From Azospira inquinata (GTDB lineage Bacteria; Pseudomonadota; Gammaproteobacteria; Burkholderiales; Rhodocyclaceae), in NCBI RefSeq assembly GCF_018905915.1, contig NZ_CP064782.1, positions 682,001-746,000 on the forward strand: DNA of 64,000 bases, read 5' to 3'. Below are positions 8,741 through 18,290 of the stretch, piece by piece (the stretch's first letter is position 1; every line of letters begins with the position of its first letter). A model generated the notes under the pieces. That model did not search any database. It was not told the DNA's origin and saw only the letters and a list, made by a program, of their open reading frames with translations. Both the position numbers and the translations under genes were made by a program.

Positions 8741-9664
8741 CTACTCCGCCAGATTGCGGGGTAGCGCAAACACCACCTGTTCTTCCACCCCGGACAAATC
8801 CCGCACACTTGCCGCCCCCAGTTCCCCCAAACGTCGGATCACCGACTGGACCAGCACCTCAGGGGCGGAAGCACCAGCGGTAACCCCTACCCGCTGTTTG
8901 CCCGCCAGCCAGGCACCATCAATGCCCGCGGCCTCGTCCACCATGTAGGCGGGAACGCCGCATTGTTTGGCCACTTCCCGCAGGCGGTTGGAATTGGAGC
9001 TGTTGGGGGAGCCGATGACAATGACCAGCTCCACTTGGCTAGCCAGGGCCTTCACCGCGTCCTGGCGATTCTGGGTGGCATAGCAGATGTCGTCCTTGCG
9101 GGGGCCGACGATGGCGGGGAAGCGGGCTTTCAGGGCTCCTACCACGGTGGCGGCGTCATCCACGGACAGGGTGGTCTGGGTGACGTAGGCCAGCCGCTCC
9201 GGGGTTTTCACGGTCAGTCCGGCCACATCCTCCGCCCGCTCCACCAGATACATGCCGTCCGGATTCTGGCCCATGGTGCCTTCCACCTCCGGATGGCCCT
9301 GGTGGCCAATCATCACCACTTCCATGCCCTGGTCGTGCATCCGGGCCACTTCGTTATGGACCTTGGTCACCAGGGGGCAGGTGGCATCAAAAACCGTCAG
9401 GCCCCGCTTTTCCGCCTCGGCCCGCACTGCCTTGGGCACCCCATGGGCGCTAAAAATCACCGTGGCGCCAGCGGGCACCTGGTCCAGCTCATCCACAAAC
9501 ACCGCCCCCTTGGCCTTCAGGTCCTCCACCACAAAGCGGTTATGCACCACCTCGTGACGCACATAGATGGGGGCGCCAAAGCGGGCCAGGGCCCGTTCCA
9601 CAATGGCAATGGCCCGCTCCACACCGGCGCAGAATCCCCGGGGATTGGCTAACAAGACTTCCAT
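8741..9664 (-). CDS. ispH: 4-hydroxy-3-methylbut-2-enyl diphosphate reductase
   Basis: IspH catalyses the last step of the MEP isoprenoid pathway, reducing HMBPP to IPP and DMAPP with a [4Fe-4S] cluster. The 307-residue protein has the three cluster cysteines at 12 (NPRGFCAGV), 96 (FDATCPLVT) and 194 (ICYATQNRQ). It also has the catalytic HPEVEG motif near 124-129 and SPNSSNS near 230. Start is ATG 9664, immediately before [10 protein letters not shown]; the frame is open further upstream but lacks support there. In E. coli ispH ends the ribF-ileS-lspA-fkpB operon; here a terminator at 9713-9739 separates it from fkpB, so it may be transcribed separately. It works in one pathway with dxs and ispA in this window. 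Confidence 0.96.
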   Translation of the reverse strand: MEVLLANPRGFCAGVERAIAIVERALARFGAPIYVRHEVVHNRFVVEDLKAKGAVFVDELDQVPAGATVIFSAHGVPKAVRAEAEKRGLTVFDATCPLVTKVHNEVARMHDQGMEVVMIGHQGHPEVEGTMGQNPDGMYLVERAEDVAGLTVKTPERLAYVTQTTLSVDDAATVVGALKARFPAIVGPRKDDICYATQNRQDAVKALASQVELVIVIGSPNSSNSNRLREVAKQCGVPAYMVDEAAGIDGAWLAGKQRVGVTAGASAPEVLVQSVIRRLGELGAASVRDLSGVEEQVVFALPRNLAE

Positions 9665-9712
9665 GATGGCTCCAGAACGACGGGGGCCGGGCGCCCTGGC
9701 CCGGCCGGAATG

Positions 9713-9739
9713 GAAAAAGGCCCTCAAACAAAGGGCCTC
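9713..9739 (-). terminator. Rho-independent terminator after fkpB
   Basis: On the minus strand AGGCCCT pairs with AGGGCCT around a 7-base loop and runs into five Ts, 17 bases after the fkpB stop. It separates the ribF-ileS-lspA-fkpB transcript from ispH. Confidence 0.8.
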
Positions 9740-9755
9740 AGGGGCATTTCCTTGG

Positions 9756-10202
9756 TTAGAGAATACCGATGATCTGCACTTCGAAACGAACCTGCTTGCC
9801 CGCCAGGGGATGGTTGAAATCCACCAGGGCATAGCGATCCGTCAATTCCCGGATGAAGCCGGCGAAATCCCCTTTTTCCGAATCGGAAAATTCCACCAGG
9901 GCGTTTTCCTTCAACTCCACCCCGGCAGGCATAGCAGACAAGGCAATGCGTTCCACCAGCCGGGGATTGTGTTCGCCAAAGCCCGTATCCGGCGGCAGGT
10001 CGAAACTATGCACTTCCTTGCCCGCAGGGAGCCCCAGGAGGCAGCGCTCCAGGTTTTCCGCCAGCTGGCCACTGCCCATTTGCAGGGTGGCGGGCTTCAT
10101 CTCGAAGGTGTTGAGAATTTCCGTCCCGTCCCCCGTAGTTACCCGGTAGTGGAGGGTCAAAAAACTGTCGGCTTGTACCGTGACTGGGGTTTCTGCGTTC
10201 AT
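9756..10202 (-). CDS. fkpB: FKBP-type peptidyl-prolyl isomerase (SlpA/FkpB)
   Basis: A 148-residue FKBP-type prolyl isomerase. The FKBP half opens [19 protein letters not shown] and continues [20 protein letters not shown]. The insert-in-flap chaperone domain follows ([12 protein letters not shown]), and the FKBP fold closes with [20 protein letters not shown]. This two-domain arrangement is that of SlyD/SlpA proteins, but the His/Cys-rich metal tail of SlyD is absent, so SlpA (FkpB) fits. It is cytosolic and probably helps folding of newly made proteins. The start ATG overlaps the stop of the upstream molybdopterin gene (ATGA, 10199-10202). Confidence 0.92.
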   Translation of the reverse strand: MNAETPVTVQADSFLTLHYRVTTGDGTEILNTFEMKPATLQMGSGQLAENLERCLLGLPAGKEVHSFDLPPDTGFGEHNPRLVERIALSAMPAGVELKENALVEFSDSEKGDFAGFIRELTDRYALVDFNHPLAGKQVRFEVQIIGIL

Positions 10203-10762
10203 TCCGCGTATCTCTCTTCTTTCCAGGGATCTGCATCGTTATGGTAACCGCGGACTTCCCAATAACCGGGGCGGTCCTCGGCGTGAAATTCCAGGCCCAC
10301 CAGCCATTTGGCACTCTTCCAGGCATAGCGGCGGGGTACCACCAGGCGCACCGGTCCGCCATGGGCATCGGCCAGGGGCCCGCCGTCCAGGCCATCCGCC
10401 AGGAGCACGTCCGGGTCCAACAGGGCTTCCAGGGGCAGATTGGTGGTGTAACCATCCGCCCCGTGGAGGGTGACAAAGCGGGCGTCGGCCAGGGGCCGGG
10501 CCAGAGCTATCAGGGTCTTGGCGGCCACGCCTTCCCACTGGGCATCCAGGCGGCTCCAGTGGGTCACACAGTGGAAATCGCTGCACCGGGCCTCCCGGGG
10601 CAGGGACTGGAAGTGGTCCCAGTCCAGGCGCAGCTCCTGTTCCACCAGACCGAACAGGGCCAGGGACCAGTTTTCCGGCCTCAGGTCCGGGCGCAGCCCC
10701 AGGTCCAGCACGGGCAGTCCGGTGGTCAGGGTCTGGCCGGGAGGAATACGGGGCTGGTCCAT
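10199..10762 (-). CDS. Sulfite oxidase-like molybdopterin-dependent oxidoreductase
   Basis: A 187-residue protein of the oxidoreductase molybdopterin-binding family (sulfite oxidase/YedY fold, short cytosolic YuiH-like form). DFHCVTHWSRLDAQWEGV contains the conserved cysteine expected to ligate molybdenum, followed by LHGADGYTTNLPLEALLD and PLADAHGGPVRLVVPRRYAWKSAKW, which match the substrate and cofactor pocket of the family. No signal peptide, Tat motif or dimerisation domain is visible. Substrate unknown. It lies between lspA (25 bases away) and fkpB (4-base overlap) in the ribF-ileS operon, a slot empty in E. coli. moaC at 58904 supplies molybdopterin synthesis elsewhere in the window. 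Confidence 0.85.
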   Translation of the reverse strand: MDQPRIPPGQTLTTGLPVLDLGLRPDLRPENWSLALFGLVEQELRLDWDHFQSLPREARCSDFHCVTHWSRLDAQWEGVAAKTLIALARPLADARFVTLHGADGYTTNLPLEALLDPDVLLADGLDGGPLADAHGGPVRLVVPRRYAWKSAKWLVGLEFHAEDRPGYWEVRGYHNDADPWKEERYAE

Positions 10763-10787
10763 GGGGACTCCAAATCAGGAAGAGAGC

Positions 10788-11279
10788 CTATTGGACAGGC
10801 TTTTTCCTCAATTGATCCCAGGCCAGCAAAATGGCCCCCAGGGTAATGGCGGAATCCGCCACATTAAAGGCGGGCCAATAGTGGCTCCCCGCATGGACCT
10901 GAATGAAATCCACCACGGCGCCGAAGCGCAGCCGGTCGATCACATTGCCCAGGGCGCCCCCCATGATCAGGGTCAAAGACCAGGACAGCAGACGCTCCCG
11001 GGGCCCCTTCCAGAGAGCCACCCCGATCCAGGCGGCGACCCCCAGGGCCAGGGCGGTGAAAAACCAGCGTTGCCAGCCATCCGCCCCCGCCAGGAAGCTA
11101 AAGGCCGCCCCCCGGTTGAAGACGAACACCCAGTCGAAAAAGCCGGTGACGGTGCGGGTGCTGGCATAGGCCAGGTTTTCCACCACCCACCACTTGCTCA
11201 ACTGGTCCAGCACAATGACGCCCAGGGCCAGGCCGTACCAGGCAGCCGGGCCTTTGCAGGGGCAGGCGCACTTAGGCAT
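10788..11279 (-). CDS. lspA: Lipoprotein signal peptidase
   Basis: Signal peptidase II removes the signal peptide of prolipoproteins after lipid modification. The 163-residue protein has four membrane segments and the two catalytic aspartates of this aspartyl protease, D115 ([10 protein letters not shown]) and D142 ([10 protein letters not shown]). [11 protein letters not shown] is the conserved periplasmic motif. The N-terminus [10 protein letters not shown] is unusually Cys-rich ahead of the first helix. Start ATG 11279 overlaps the ileS stop (ATGCCTAA), so translation is coupled to ileS, as in many proteobacteria. Confidence 0.95.
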   Translation of the reverse strand: MPKCACPCKGPAAWYGLALGVIVLDQLSKWWVVENLAYASTRTVTGFFDWVFVFNRGAAFSFLAGADGWQRWFFTALALGVAAWIGVALWKGPRERLLSWSLTLIMGGALGNVIDRLRFGAVVDFIQVHAGSHYWPAFNVADSAITLGAILLAWDQLRKKPVQ

Positions 11280-14076
11280 GGTGGCGGGACTCCCCGTCAC
11301 CGAACAGATTGGCCACACAGCGGCCGCACAGTTGGGGATGGTCCGGATTGGTGCCCACATCGGCCCGTTGATGCCAGCAGCGTTCGCACTTGGGGGCCGG
11401 GGTGGGTTCCGCCAGAATGGCTTCCTGGCCTTCCGCCACAGCACTCACCGTGGCCGCCGAGGTAATCAGCACAAAGCGCAGGTCGTCCCCCAGGGACGCC
11501 AGACGGGCCGCCCGTTCCCCGGCCGCCCGGATTTCCACCTGGGCCTGGAGAGAGGAGCCGATCTTGCCCGCCCCCCGCAGGTCCTCCAGGGCCTTGGAAA
11601 CCTCGGCCCGCACATTGCGGATATCCAGCCATTTATCCAGCAGTTCGGCTTCCCCGGCTTGTTGGGGCAGGTCGTGCCAGGTGTGGAGCATGACCGACTC
11701 TTCCGGGTCCCCGTTATGCAACACGGCCCAGATTTCTTCGGCGGTAAAGGCCAGAATCGGCGCCATGAGCCGAACAAAGGCTTGGAGAATGTGCCACAGG
11801 GCGCTTTGGGCGGAGCGGCGCGCCAGGGAGTCGGGGGCCGAGGTGTAGAGGCGATCCTTGAGGATATCCAGGTAAAAGCCCCCCAGGTCTTCGGAACAGA
11901 AGGTCTGCAATGCCTGGGCCACCCGGTGGAATTCGTAGGTGTCGTAATCCGCCCGGCACTGATCCTGGAGTTTGCGTGTCAGGGCCAGGGCGTAGCGGTC
12001 GATTTCCAGCCATTGGTCCAGGGGCACCTGATTCTTGGCCGGATCGAAATCCGCCGTATTGGAAAGGAGGAAGCGCAGGGTGTTACGAATGCGCCGATAG
12101 GCTTCCACCACCCGCTTGAGGATTTCCTGGGACAGGGCCAGTTCCCCGGAATAGTCCGTATTGGCCACCCAGAGGCGGAGAATTTCCGCCCCCTGCTTGT
12201 CGTTGATCTGCTCCGGCAGAATGGTGTTACCCAGGGACTTGCTCATCTTCCGACCCTTTTCATCCACGGTGAAACCATGGGTGAGCAGGGCCTTGTAGGG
12301 GGCATGGCCGTCAATGGCCGCCCCGGTGAGCAGGGAGGAATGGAACCAGCCCCGGTGCTGGTCCGAGCCTTCCAGATACAGATCGGCCCGGGGCCCCTGG
12401 TCGTGGCCCATGGGGTGGGAGCCCCGCAGCACATGCCAGTGGGTGGTGCCGGAATCAAACCACACGTCCAGGGTATCGGTGACCTTTTCGTACTGGTCCG
12501 CCTCATCCCCCAGCAATTCCTTGGGGTCCAGCTTGAACCAGGCTTCGATACCTTCCTTTTCCACCCGCTGGGCCACCTGTTCCAGGAATTCCCCGGTGCG
12601 GGGATGGAGGGTGCCGCTTTCCTTGTGCAGGAAGAAGGGAATGGGCACGCCCCAGTTGCGCTGGCGGGAGATACACCAGTCCGGGCGCCCGGCAATCATG
12701 GCGTGGAGCCGGGGACGGCCCCAGGCCGGGTAAAAGTCGGTGTGGTCAATAGCCTCCAGGGCCTGCTGGCGCAGGGTCTTGCCCTCCTTGCCCGGAATAT
12801 CCATGCCCACAAACCACTGGGCCGTGGCCCGGTAGATCAGGGGCGTTTTGTGGCGCCAGCAGTGCATGTAGCTGTGCTTGATGGTCTCGTGCTTGAGCAG
12901 GGCACCCACTTCCTCCAGCTTGGCCACGATCAGGGGATTGGCCTTCCAGATCAGCTGACCACCGAAGAAGGGCAGGCTGGCGGCATAGACCCCGTCGCCC
13001 TGTACCGGGTTGAGGATTTCGTCAAAGCCCCGGCCATTGGCCCGCCATACGGCAAAGTCGTCCGCCCCGTAGGCAGGGGCGCAGTGGACCACCCCGGTGC
13101 CCGCGTCCAGGGCCACGTAGTCGGCCAGATAGACGGGGGCGGAGCGATCGTAGAAAGGATGGCGGAATTCCAGTCCGGCCAGATCCGCGCCCTTGGCCCG
13201 GCCAATTTCCTTGCCGCTCAAGCCATAGCGTTCCAGGCAGGCGCTCACCAGTTCCGCCGCCAGCACAAGACACCGATCGCCCGTATCCACCAGGGCGTAA
13301 TCGAATTCCGGATGAACGTTCAAGGCCTGGTTGGCCGGGATGGTCCACGGGGTGGTGGTCCAGATCACAATGGCGCTGGGCTTGGGCAGAGCGGCCAGGC
13401 CGAAAGCCTTGGCCAGAGCGGCTTCCGAAGCCGGGGCCACGGTAAAGGCCACGTCGATGGCATCCGACTTCTTGTCTTCGTATTCCACCTCCGCTTCCGC
13501 CAGGGCGGAACCGCAGTCGAAACACCAATTCACCGGCTTCAGGCCTTTGAACACGTAGCCCCCCTTGACCATTTCGGCCAGGGCCCGGATTTCCCCGGCC
13601 TCATTGGCGAAATTCATGGTCAGGTAGGGGTTATCCCAATCCCCCAGCACCCCCAGGCGGATAAAGCCCGCCTTCTGGATTCCCACCTGTTCCTTGGCGT
13701 AGGCCCGGCACAGCTCCCGCACCTGATCGGCGGGCAGATGCTTGCCGTGGGTCACTTCCACCTTGTGTTCAATGGGCAGGCCGTGGCAATCCCAGCCCGG
13801 CACATAGGGGGCGTCAAAGCCAGATAGCGTCTTGGAACGGACAATGATGTCCTTGAGCACCTTGTTCAGGGCATGGCCCAGGTGCAGGCTGCCGTTGGCG
13901 TAGGGAGGGCCGTCGTGGAGAATGAACTGGGGACGGCCGGCGCTGGCCTTACGAATCTTCTGGTAAAGCTTGCGCTCCTGCCATTCCTTCACCCACTGGG
14001 GCTCCCGCTTGGGCAAATCCCCCCGCATGGGGAAAGGGGTGTCGGGGAAATTCAGGGTTTTCTTGTAGTCAGCCAT
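11272..14076 (-). CDS. ileS: Isoleucyl-tRNA synthetase
   Basis: Class I aminoacyl-tRNA synthetase charging tRNA-Ile, 934 residues, close to the usual bacterial length. It has the HIGH motif as HLGH at residues 65-68 ([15 protein letters not shown]) and the KMSKS loop exactly as KMSKSLGN near residue 595. The C-terminal zinc ribbon reads CERCWHQR...CGRCVANL (about 894-919), and the editing domain carries [13 protein letters not shown] near 240. Start ATG 14076 ([15 protein letters not shown]) is the family start; six codons of open frame upstream are not used. It lies 36 bases after ribF and overlaps lspA. Confidence 0.97.
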   Translation of the reverse strand: MADYKKTLNFPDTPFPMRGDLPKREPQWVKEWQERKLYQKIRKASAGRPQFILHDGPPYANGSLHLGHALNKVLKDIIVRSKTLSGFDAPYVPGWDCHGLPIEHKVEVTHGKHLPADQVRELCRAYAKEQVGIQKAGFIRLGVLGDWDNPYLTMNFANEAGEIRALAEMVKGGYVFKGLKPVNWCFDCGSALAEAEVEYEDKKSDAIDVAFTVAPASEAALAKAFGLAALPKPSAIVIWTTTPWTIPANQALNVHPEFDYALVDTGDRCLVLAAELVSACLERYGLSGKEIGRAKGADLAGLEFRHPFYDRSAPVYLADYVALDAGTGVVHCAPAYGADDFAVWRANGRGFDEILNPVQGDGVYAASLPFFGGQLIWKANPLIVAKLEEVGALLKHETIKHSYMHCWRHKTPLIYRATAQWFVGMDIPGKEGKTLRQQALEAIDHTDFYPAWGRPRLHAMIAGRPDWCISRQRNWGVPIPFFLHKESGTLHPRTGEFLEQVAQRVEKEGIEAWFKLDPKELLGDEADQYEKVTDTLDVWFDSGTTHWHVLRGSHPMGHDQGPRADLYLEGSDQHRGWFHSSLLTGAAIDGHAPYKALLTHGFTVDEKGRKMSKSLGNTILPEQINDKQGAEILRLWVANTDYSGELALSQEILKRVVEAYRRIRNTLRFLLSNTADFDPAKNQVPLDQWLEIDRYALALTRKLQDQCRADYDTYEFHRVAQALQTFCSEDLGGFYLDILKDRLYTSAPDSLARRSAQSALWHILQAFVRLMAPILAFTAEEIWAVLHNGDPEESVMLHTWHDLPQQAGEAELLDKWLDIRNVRAEVSKALEDLRGAGKIGSSLQAQVEIRAAGERAARLASLGDDLRFVLITSAATVSAVAEGQEAILAEPTPAPKCERCWHQRADVGTNPDHPQLCGRCVANLFGDGESRHHA

Positions 14077-14112
14077 AGCAGTCTTCCGTATCAATCCGAT
14101 TCAGGCCGGGCC

Positions 14113-15033
14113 TCAACGCCCGAAAAAGGCCCGGGCGGCCTGCACATCCCGGCCGATCTGCGCTTTCAGCGCCTCCAGCCCGGAGAATTTCATTTCATCC
14201 CGCAGCTTGTGCAGGAAAGCGACGGACAAATGGGCGCCGTACAAATCGCCCTGAAAATCGAACAAATTCACTTCCAGCAGGGGCCGGGGCGTTCCCAAAG
14301 TGGGCCGCACCCCCATGTTGGCCACCCCTTCCACCGGCAGTTCCCCCGCCCCGGTAACCCGCACCGCAAAAACCCCGGTAAGGGGCATGGGATTGTGGCG
14401 CACCCGGATATTGGCCGTGGGGAAGCCCAGCTGGCGGCCGATCTTGTCCCCATGGACCACCCGGCCATCAATGCCGTAGGGGCGACCGAGGAGCTTGGCC
14501 GCCTGTTCCAGCTCGCCAGCGGCCAGGGCCTCCCGGATGCCGGAACTGGAAGCCCGCTCCCCTTCCATGAGCACCGTATCCATGGCCTCCACGGTAAAAC
14601 CGTGGCGGCGTCCAGCGGCTTCCAGGAAGGCGAAGTCCCCTTCCCGGCCAGCGCCGAAGCGGAAATCGTCGCCGATAATCAGATGCCGCACCCGCAGGCC
14701 CTGCACCAGCACCCGGGTCACGAATTCCTCGGCGCTCAAGGCGGCAAAGCGCTGATTGAAGCGACAGACGCAAGTCAGCTGGACCCCGTAGCCCCCCAGC
14801 AATTCCAGCTTTTCCCGCAGGGTGGTGAGCCGAGCGGGGGCGGAGTCGGGGGCGAAAAATTCCCGGGGATGGGGTTCAAAGGTCAGCACGGCCCCAGGCA
14901 GGCCCAGGGCCTCCGCCTTTTCGGTGAGCCGATGCAATAGGGTACGGTGGCCCAGGTGCACCCCATCGAAATTACCGATGGTCAGCACGGTCGGACCGGG
15001 CGCCGGGGTGGACACACCTCGCAGGACAAGCAT
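14113..15033 (-). CDS. ribF: Bifunctional riboflavin kinase / FAD synthetase
   Basis: RibF phosphorylates riboflavin to FMN and adenylates FMN to FAD. The 306-residue protein has the N-terminal nucleotidyltransferase domain (TIGNFDGVHLGHRTLL, with the HxGH motif, and the SSSGIREALAAG stretch near 185) and the C-terminal flavokinase domain (GRQLGFPTANI near 213; LEVNLFDFQGDLYG). Start ATG 15033 fits the family length and has a TATAAT-like box 24 bases upstream. It is the first gene of the ribF-ileS-lspA-oxidoreductase-fkpB operon. Confidence 0.96.
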   Translation of the reverse strand: MLVLRGVSTPAPGPTVLTIGNFDGVHLGHRTLLHRLTEKAEALGLPGAVLTFEPHPREFFAPDSAPARLTTLREKLELLGGYGVQLTCVCRFNQRFAALSAEEFVTRVLVQGLRVRHLIIGDDFRFGAGREGDFAFLEAAGRRHGFTVEAMDTVLMEGERASSSGIREALAAGELEQAAKLLGRPYGIDGRVVHGDKIGRQLGFPTANIRVRHNPMPLTGVFAVRVTGAGELPVEGVANMGVRPTLGTPRPLLEVNLFDFQGDLYGAHLSVAFLHKLRDEMKFSGLEALKAQIGRDVQAARAFFGR

Positions 15034-15056
15034 GAATCTGCCGCTAAAAAGCTTGA

Positions 15057-15062
15057 ATTATA
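15057..15062 (-). promoter_or_regulatory. Probable -10 box of the ribF operon
   Basis: The minus strand has a perfect TATAAT about 24 bases before the ribF ATG. No clear TTGACA-like -35 lies 16-18 bases upstream, so the promoter is likely but incomplete. Confidence 0.45.
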
Positions 15063-15172
15063 GCGTTTTTACCCGCTCCCCGTGGCACCGATGCCGGGCC
15101 CCTTGGGCGGAGACAACACGCCACGCCCCACCTCCCCCGGGCATCCCCCCTAAGCTTTCCCCTTGCCCATAC

Positions 15173-15201
15173 AAAAAGCCGGGCATGGCGCCCGGCTTTT
15201 G
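15173..15201 (-). terminator. Rho-independent terminator after amiC
   Basis: A GC-rich stem, AAAAGCCGGGC with GCCCGGCTTTT around a short loop, ends in Ts in the minus direction about 20 bases beyond the amiC stop. It also terminates any plus-strand transcript poorly, since that side has only four Ts. Confidence 0.85.
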
Positions 15202-15219
15202 AGGGAAAGAAAGCTTTTC

Positions 15220-16617
15220 CTAACGGATCAGCCCGGTGGATTCATCAATATCCGCCCGAGCCAGGGTGGATTTGGGATGGGGCGGATTTCTGGCGAAATA
15301 CTGCTTGATGCCCCGGAACAGGGCATCGGCCATCTGCTCCTGATAGCCCTGGTCGATGAGCTTCTTTTCCTCTTCCGGGTTACTGATGAAAGCGGTCTCC
15401 ACCAGCACGGACGGAATATCCGGGGCCTTGAGCACGGCGAACCCTGCCTGCTCCACCGCCCCCTTGTGCAGGCGGTTGATGTTGGAGAGTTCCCCCAGCA
15501 TGGCCTTGCCCAGTTTCAGGCTGTCGTTGGCGGTAGCGGTCTGGGACAAATCCAATAGGGTCTTGGCCAGCACCGGGTCCTTGCCCCCCAAATTGACGCC
15601 ACCGATCAAATCCGCGTCATTCTGCTGCTTGGCCAGCCAGCGGGCCGCCGAACTGGAAGCTCCCTTGTCGGAGAGAACAAAGACGGAGGAGCCCCGGGCT
15701 TCCGGATTAACCCAGGCGTCGGCGTGGATAGACACGAACAGGTCGGCCTGGACCCGCCGGGCCTTCTGCACCCGCACCCCCAGGGGCACGAAAAAGTCCG
15801 AATCCCGGGTCATCAGGGCCCGCATATTGGGTTCCCCATCAATCCGGGCCTTGAGCAGGCGGGCGATATTGAGCACCACATCCTTTTCGTGGTTACCCAT
15901 TTTGCCGCTGGCTCCCGGATCTTCCCCGCCGTGCCCCGGGTCCAGGGTCACCGTCACCAGCCGGTCCACCACCCCCTTGCCACTCCGCTTGGTGTCGGCG
16001 CGCTTGGGGGTGGGGGGATCCGCCGGCTTGGGATCCTGGCGAGCCACGGTTTTGGGACTACTGGGGGTACTAGGGGTGCTAGGTGCGGGCTGGAGATCTG
16101 GAGCAGGCGCCACATGGTCCGGCTGTCCCTGCAAAAGGGACAGGAGGGGATCCACCGGATGGGCCGGATAGATGTCCAACACCAGCCGGTCCGCGTATTC
16201 CCCCACGGGCTTCAGGGCAAACACCTGGGGCGCCACCTCGGTCTTCAATTCCATGACCAGACGCACCACCCCGGGCTTGAAGCGGCCGGCCCGCAAAAGC
16301 TTGATATAGGGATCGTCCGGGCCCACCTTGTTAGCCAGGCCTTCCAGAACCCCATTGAATTCCACGCCCTCGATATCCACCACCAGGCGTTCCGGGTTTT
16401 TCACCGTAAAAAAGGAGTACTTCAACTCCCCATCATGTTCCAGAGTCACCCGGGTGTAATCGGTGGCGGGCCAGACCCGCACTGCCAGAATGCCCGGACG
16501 GCCCATGGCCGCCTTGGCCAGGGGCGTGACCAACAAAGCCATGGCGGCACCGCCAGCCTGCAACAGACGGCGGCGAATCAGGCGTTGGGATTTACTGAAT
16601 TGAGCTGTTTTACGCAT
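15220..16617 (-). CDS. amiC: N-acetylmuramoyl-L-alanine amidase (AmiC-like)
   Basis: A 465-residue periplasmic cell-wall amidase that cleaves the septal peptidoglycan cross-bridge peptide for daughter-cell separation. The N-terminus carries a twin-arginine signal (RRRLLQAGGAAMALLV), as in AmiA/AmiC. Then come an AMIN targeting domain (about 40-150), a Pro/Lys/Thr-rich linker (about 170-220) and the zinc-dependent Amidase_3 domain. The latter starts TVTLDPGHGGEDPGASG and includes VSIHADAW and the late VETAFISNPEEEKKL; the His and Glu zinc/catalytic positions are present. Start overlaps tsaE by 40 bases, a common tsaE-amiC arrangement. Confidence 0.93.
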   Translation of the reverse strand: MRKTAQFSKSQRLIRRRLLQAGGAAMALLVTPLAKAAMGRPGILAVRVWPATDYTRVTLEHDGELKYSFFTVKNPERLVVDIEGVEFNGVLEGLANKVGPDDPYIKLLRAGRFKPGVVRLVMELKTEVAPQVFALKPVGEYADRLVLDIYPAHPVDPLLSLLQGQPDHVAPAPDLQPAPSTPSTPSSPKTVARQDPKPADPPTPKRADTKRSGKGVVDRLVTVTLDPGHGGEDPGASGKMGNHEKDVVLNIARLLKARIDGEPNMRALMTRDSDFFVPLGVRVQKARRVQADLFVSIHADAWVNPEARGSSVFVLSDKGASSSAARWLAKQQNDADLIGGVNLGGKDPVLAKTLLDLSQTATANDSLKLGKAMLGELSNINRLHKGAVEQAGFAVLKAPDIPSVLVETAFISNPEEEKKLIDQGYQEQMADALFRGIKQYFARNPPHPKSTLARADIDESTGLIR

Positions 16618-17078
16618 CGCTTCCCCTCCTCGCTACCCGGCTGTAGCACCACTGTCCGCCCCCCTTCTCCCTCCTGGGAAAAGACCACCCGCAAGTCGGG
16701 CGGGGGCAGGTAAGTTCCTGCTTTTTCGGGCCATTCCACAAAACAGAGGGCCCCCTGCCGGAAATATTCGTCCAGTCCTGCATCGAGAAACTCATCTGGA
16801 TGATTGAAGCGATAAAAATCAAAGTGATACAAGTATAAGCTCGAAAGTTTGTAAACTTCAACCAGGGTATAGGTAGGGCTTTTCACCGGACCGGTATGGC
16901 CCAGACGCCGCAACAGGGCCCTCACCAGGGTGGTTTTCCCACTGCCCAGATCCCCTTCCAGGAACACCACCATGCCCCCTTGCACCAGGGGCGCCAGGGC
17001 CTGACCCAGGGCCTGGGTAGCAGCCTCATCAGGCAGATGCAAAGCCGGCGTCGGCTGGTTATGATCGGACGTATGCAC
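16578..17078 (-). CDS. tsaE: tRNA threonylcarbamoyladenosine biosynthesis ATPase TsaE
   Basis: TsaE is the ATPase of the TsaBDE complex that makes t6A37 in tRNAs reading ANN codons. The 166-residue protein has the Walker A motif GDLGSGKTTLVRALLR near residues 42-57, the SPTYTLVEVY switch, and the YHFDFYRF and FVEWPEKAG motifs of the family. The start is GTG 17078: GGAG sits 8 bases upstream, and no ATG is available. An in-frame TTG at 17042 is an alternative. The start region overlaps that of the divergent queG. The C-terminus is longer than usual and runs into amiC. Confidence 0.93.
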   Translation of the reverse strand: MHTSDHNQPTPALHLPDEAATQALGQALAPLVQGGMVVFLEGDLGSGKTTLVRALLRRLGHTGPVKSPTYTLVEVYKLSSLYLYHFDFYRFNHPDEFLDAGLDEYFRQGALCFVEWPEKAGTYLPPPDLRVVFSQEGEGGRTVVLQPGSEEGKRCVKQLNSVNPNA

Positions 17079-18185
17079 GAGTTAGACTCCACAGAAAATA
17101 TGCCCCAAACCACCCTCCCGGGCCCTTTGGGCACGGAAGACGGGACGGATTGGCCGACCACCCTGGGGCAATGGGCCCGGGAACTGGGCTTCAGCGCCCT
17201 GGGCATCGCTCGCCCGGACCTGAGCCGGGCCGGGCCCCAGCTGCACCGCTGGCTGGAACTGGGGCGCCACGGCCACATGGATTATATGGCCAAGCATGCG
17301 GACCTTCGCCTGGCCCCGGAGCGCCTGGTGCCCAACACCTTGAGCGTTATTTCCGTGCTCCAGTCCTACCTGCCCCCCGGGGCCGACCCGGCCCAAATCC
17401 TGGCGGACGGGGAACGGGCCTATGTGGCCCGCTATGCCTTGGGCCGGGATTATCACAAACTCCTGCGCAGCCGGCTGCAAAAACTGGCGGAACGGCTGCA
17501 AGAGACCATCGGCCCCTTCGGCTTCCGCTGCTTTGCCGACTCGGCCCCGGTGCTGGAGGTGGAACTGGCGGGTCAGGCCGGTCTGGGCTGGCGGGGCAAG
17601 CACACCCTGCTCCTCACCCGGCAGGGTTCCTGGCATTTTCTTGGGGAAATCTATACGGACCTGCCCCTACCCGCCGCCCAGCCCCAAACCAATCACTGCG
17701 GCCAGTGCCGGCGCTGTCTGGACGTCTGCCCCACCGGCGCCATCCTGGCCCCCTACGAACTGGACGCCCGGCGCTGCATCTCCTACCTGACCATCGAACT
17801 CCACGGCCCCATACCGGAGGCCTTCCGCCCCCTGCTGGGCAACCGCATCTACGGCTGCGACGACTGTCAGCTGGTTTGCCCCTGGAATCGCTTCGCCACC
17901 CCGGGGGACCCCCAGTTTTCTCCCCGGGAGGGCCTGGATGCGGCCACCCTGCTCCAGTTGTTCGCATGGGAAGCCACGGATTTCAACGATCGCCTGGCGG
18001 GCAGCCCGATCCGGCGCATCGGCCATGAACGCTGGCTGCGCAATATCGCCGTGGCGCTGGGCAACGGTCCCGGAGGCCCAGCGGTGATGCAGGCCCTGCG
18101 CCGCCGTCTGGACCACCCCTCGCCCCTGGTGCGGGAACATGTGGCCTGGGCCCTTAATCGGTTAACGGGAAAAAAACCCGACTGA
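17073..18185 (+). CDS. queG: Epoxyqueuosine reductase
   Basis: QueG reduces epoxyqueuosine to queuosine in tRNA, using cobalamin and two [4Fe-4S] clusters. The protein is 370 residues from ATG 17073. It has the DUF1730 domain (SVLQSYLPPGAD; YARYALGRDYHK-like stretch; FADSAPVLEVELAGQAGLGWRGKHT), then the ferredoxin cysteines CGQCRRCLDVCPTGAI and CDDCQLVCPWNRF, and a short C-terminal HEAT-like helix pair (HPSPLVREHVAWALNRL). ATGs at 17061, 17073 and 17100 are all possible; none has a strong ribosome-binding site. The gene is divergent from tsaE with overlapping 5' ends. Confidence 0.93.
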   Translation: MHELDSTENMPQTTLPGPLGTEDGTDWPTTLGQWARELGFSALGIARPDLSRAGPQLHRWLELGRHGHMDYMAKHADLRLAPERLVPNTLSVISVLQSYLPPGADPAQILADGERAYVARYALGRDYHKLLRSRLQKLAERLQETIGPFGFRCFADSAPVLEVELAGQAGLGWRGKHTLLLTRQGSWHFLGEIYTDLPLPAAQPQTNHCGQCRRCLDVCPTGAILAPYELDARRCISYLTIELHGPIPEAFRPLLGNRIYGCDDCQLVCPWNRFATPGDPQFSPREGLDAATLLQLFAWEATDFNDRLAGSPIRRIGHERWLRNIAVALGNGPGGPAVMQALRRRLDHPSPLVREHVAWALNRLTGKKPD

Positions 18186-18240
18186 TTTCCCGGGTATTCC
18201 GTTTTTCCCTGTAAAAACAAGTTTCAGGACGTTGGAAAAA

Positions 18241-18268
18241 GAAAAAGCCAGGCAAAGCCTGGCTTTTT
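18241..18268 (+). terminator. Bidirectional Rho-independent terminator
   Basis: A perfect 12-bp stem, AAAAAGCCAGGC with GCCTGGCTTTTT around an AAA loop. A/T tracts on both sides let it serve queG (plus) and the Ala/Lys-rich gene (minus). Confidence 0.92.
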
Positions 18269-18290
18269 CCAGCATCGTTTAAAAAAACGA

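Noticed and set aside
11194..13827. 877-codon open frame on the plus strand across ileS
   Set aside because: It is antisense to the intact ileS gene and is a by-product of high third-position G+C; its translation is Gly/Pro/His-rich without any domain.
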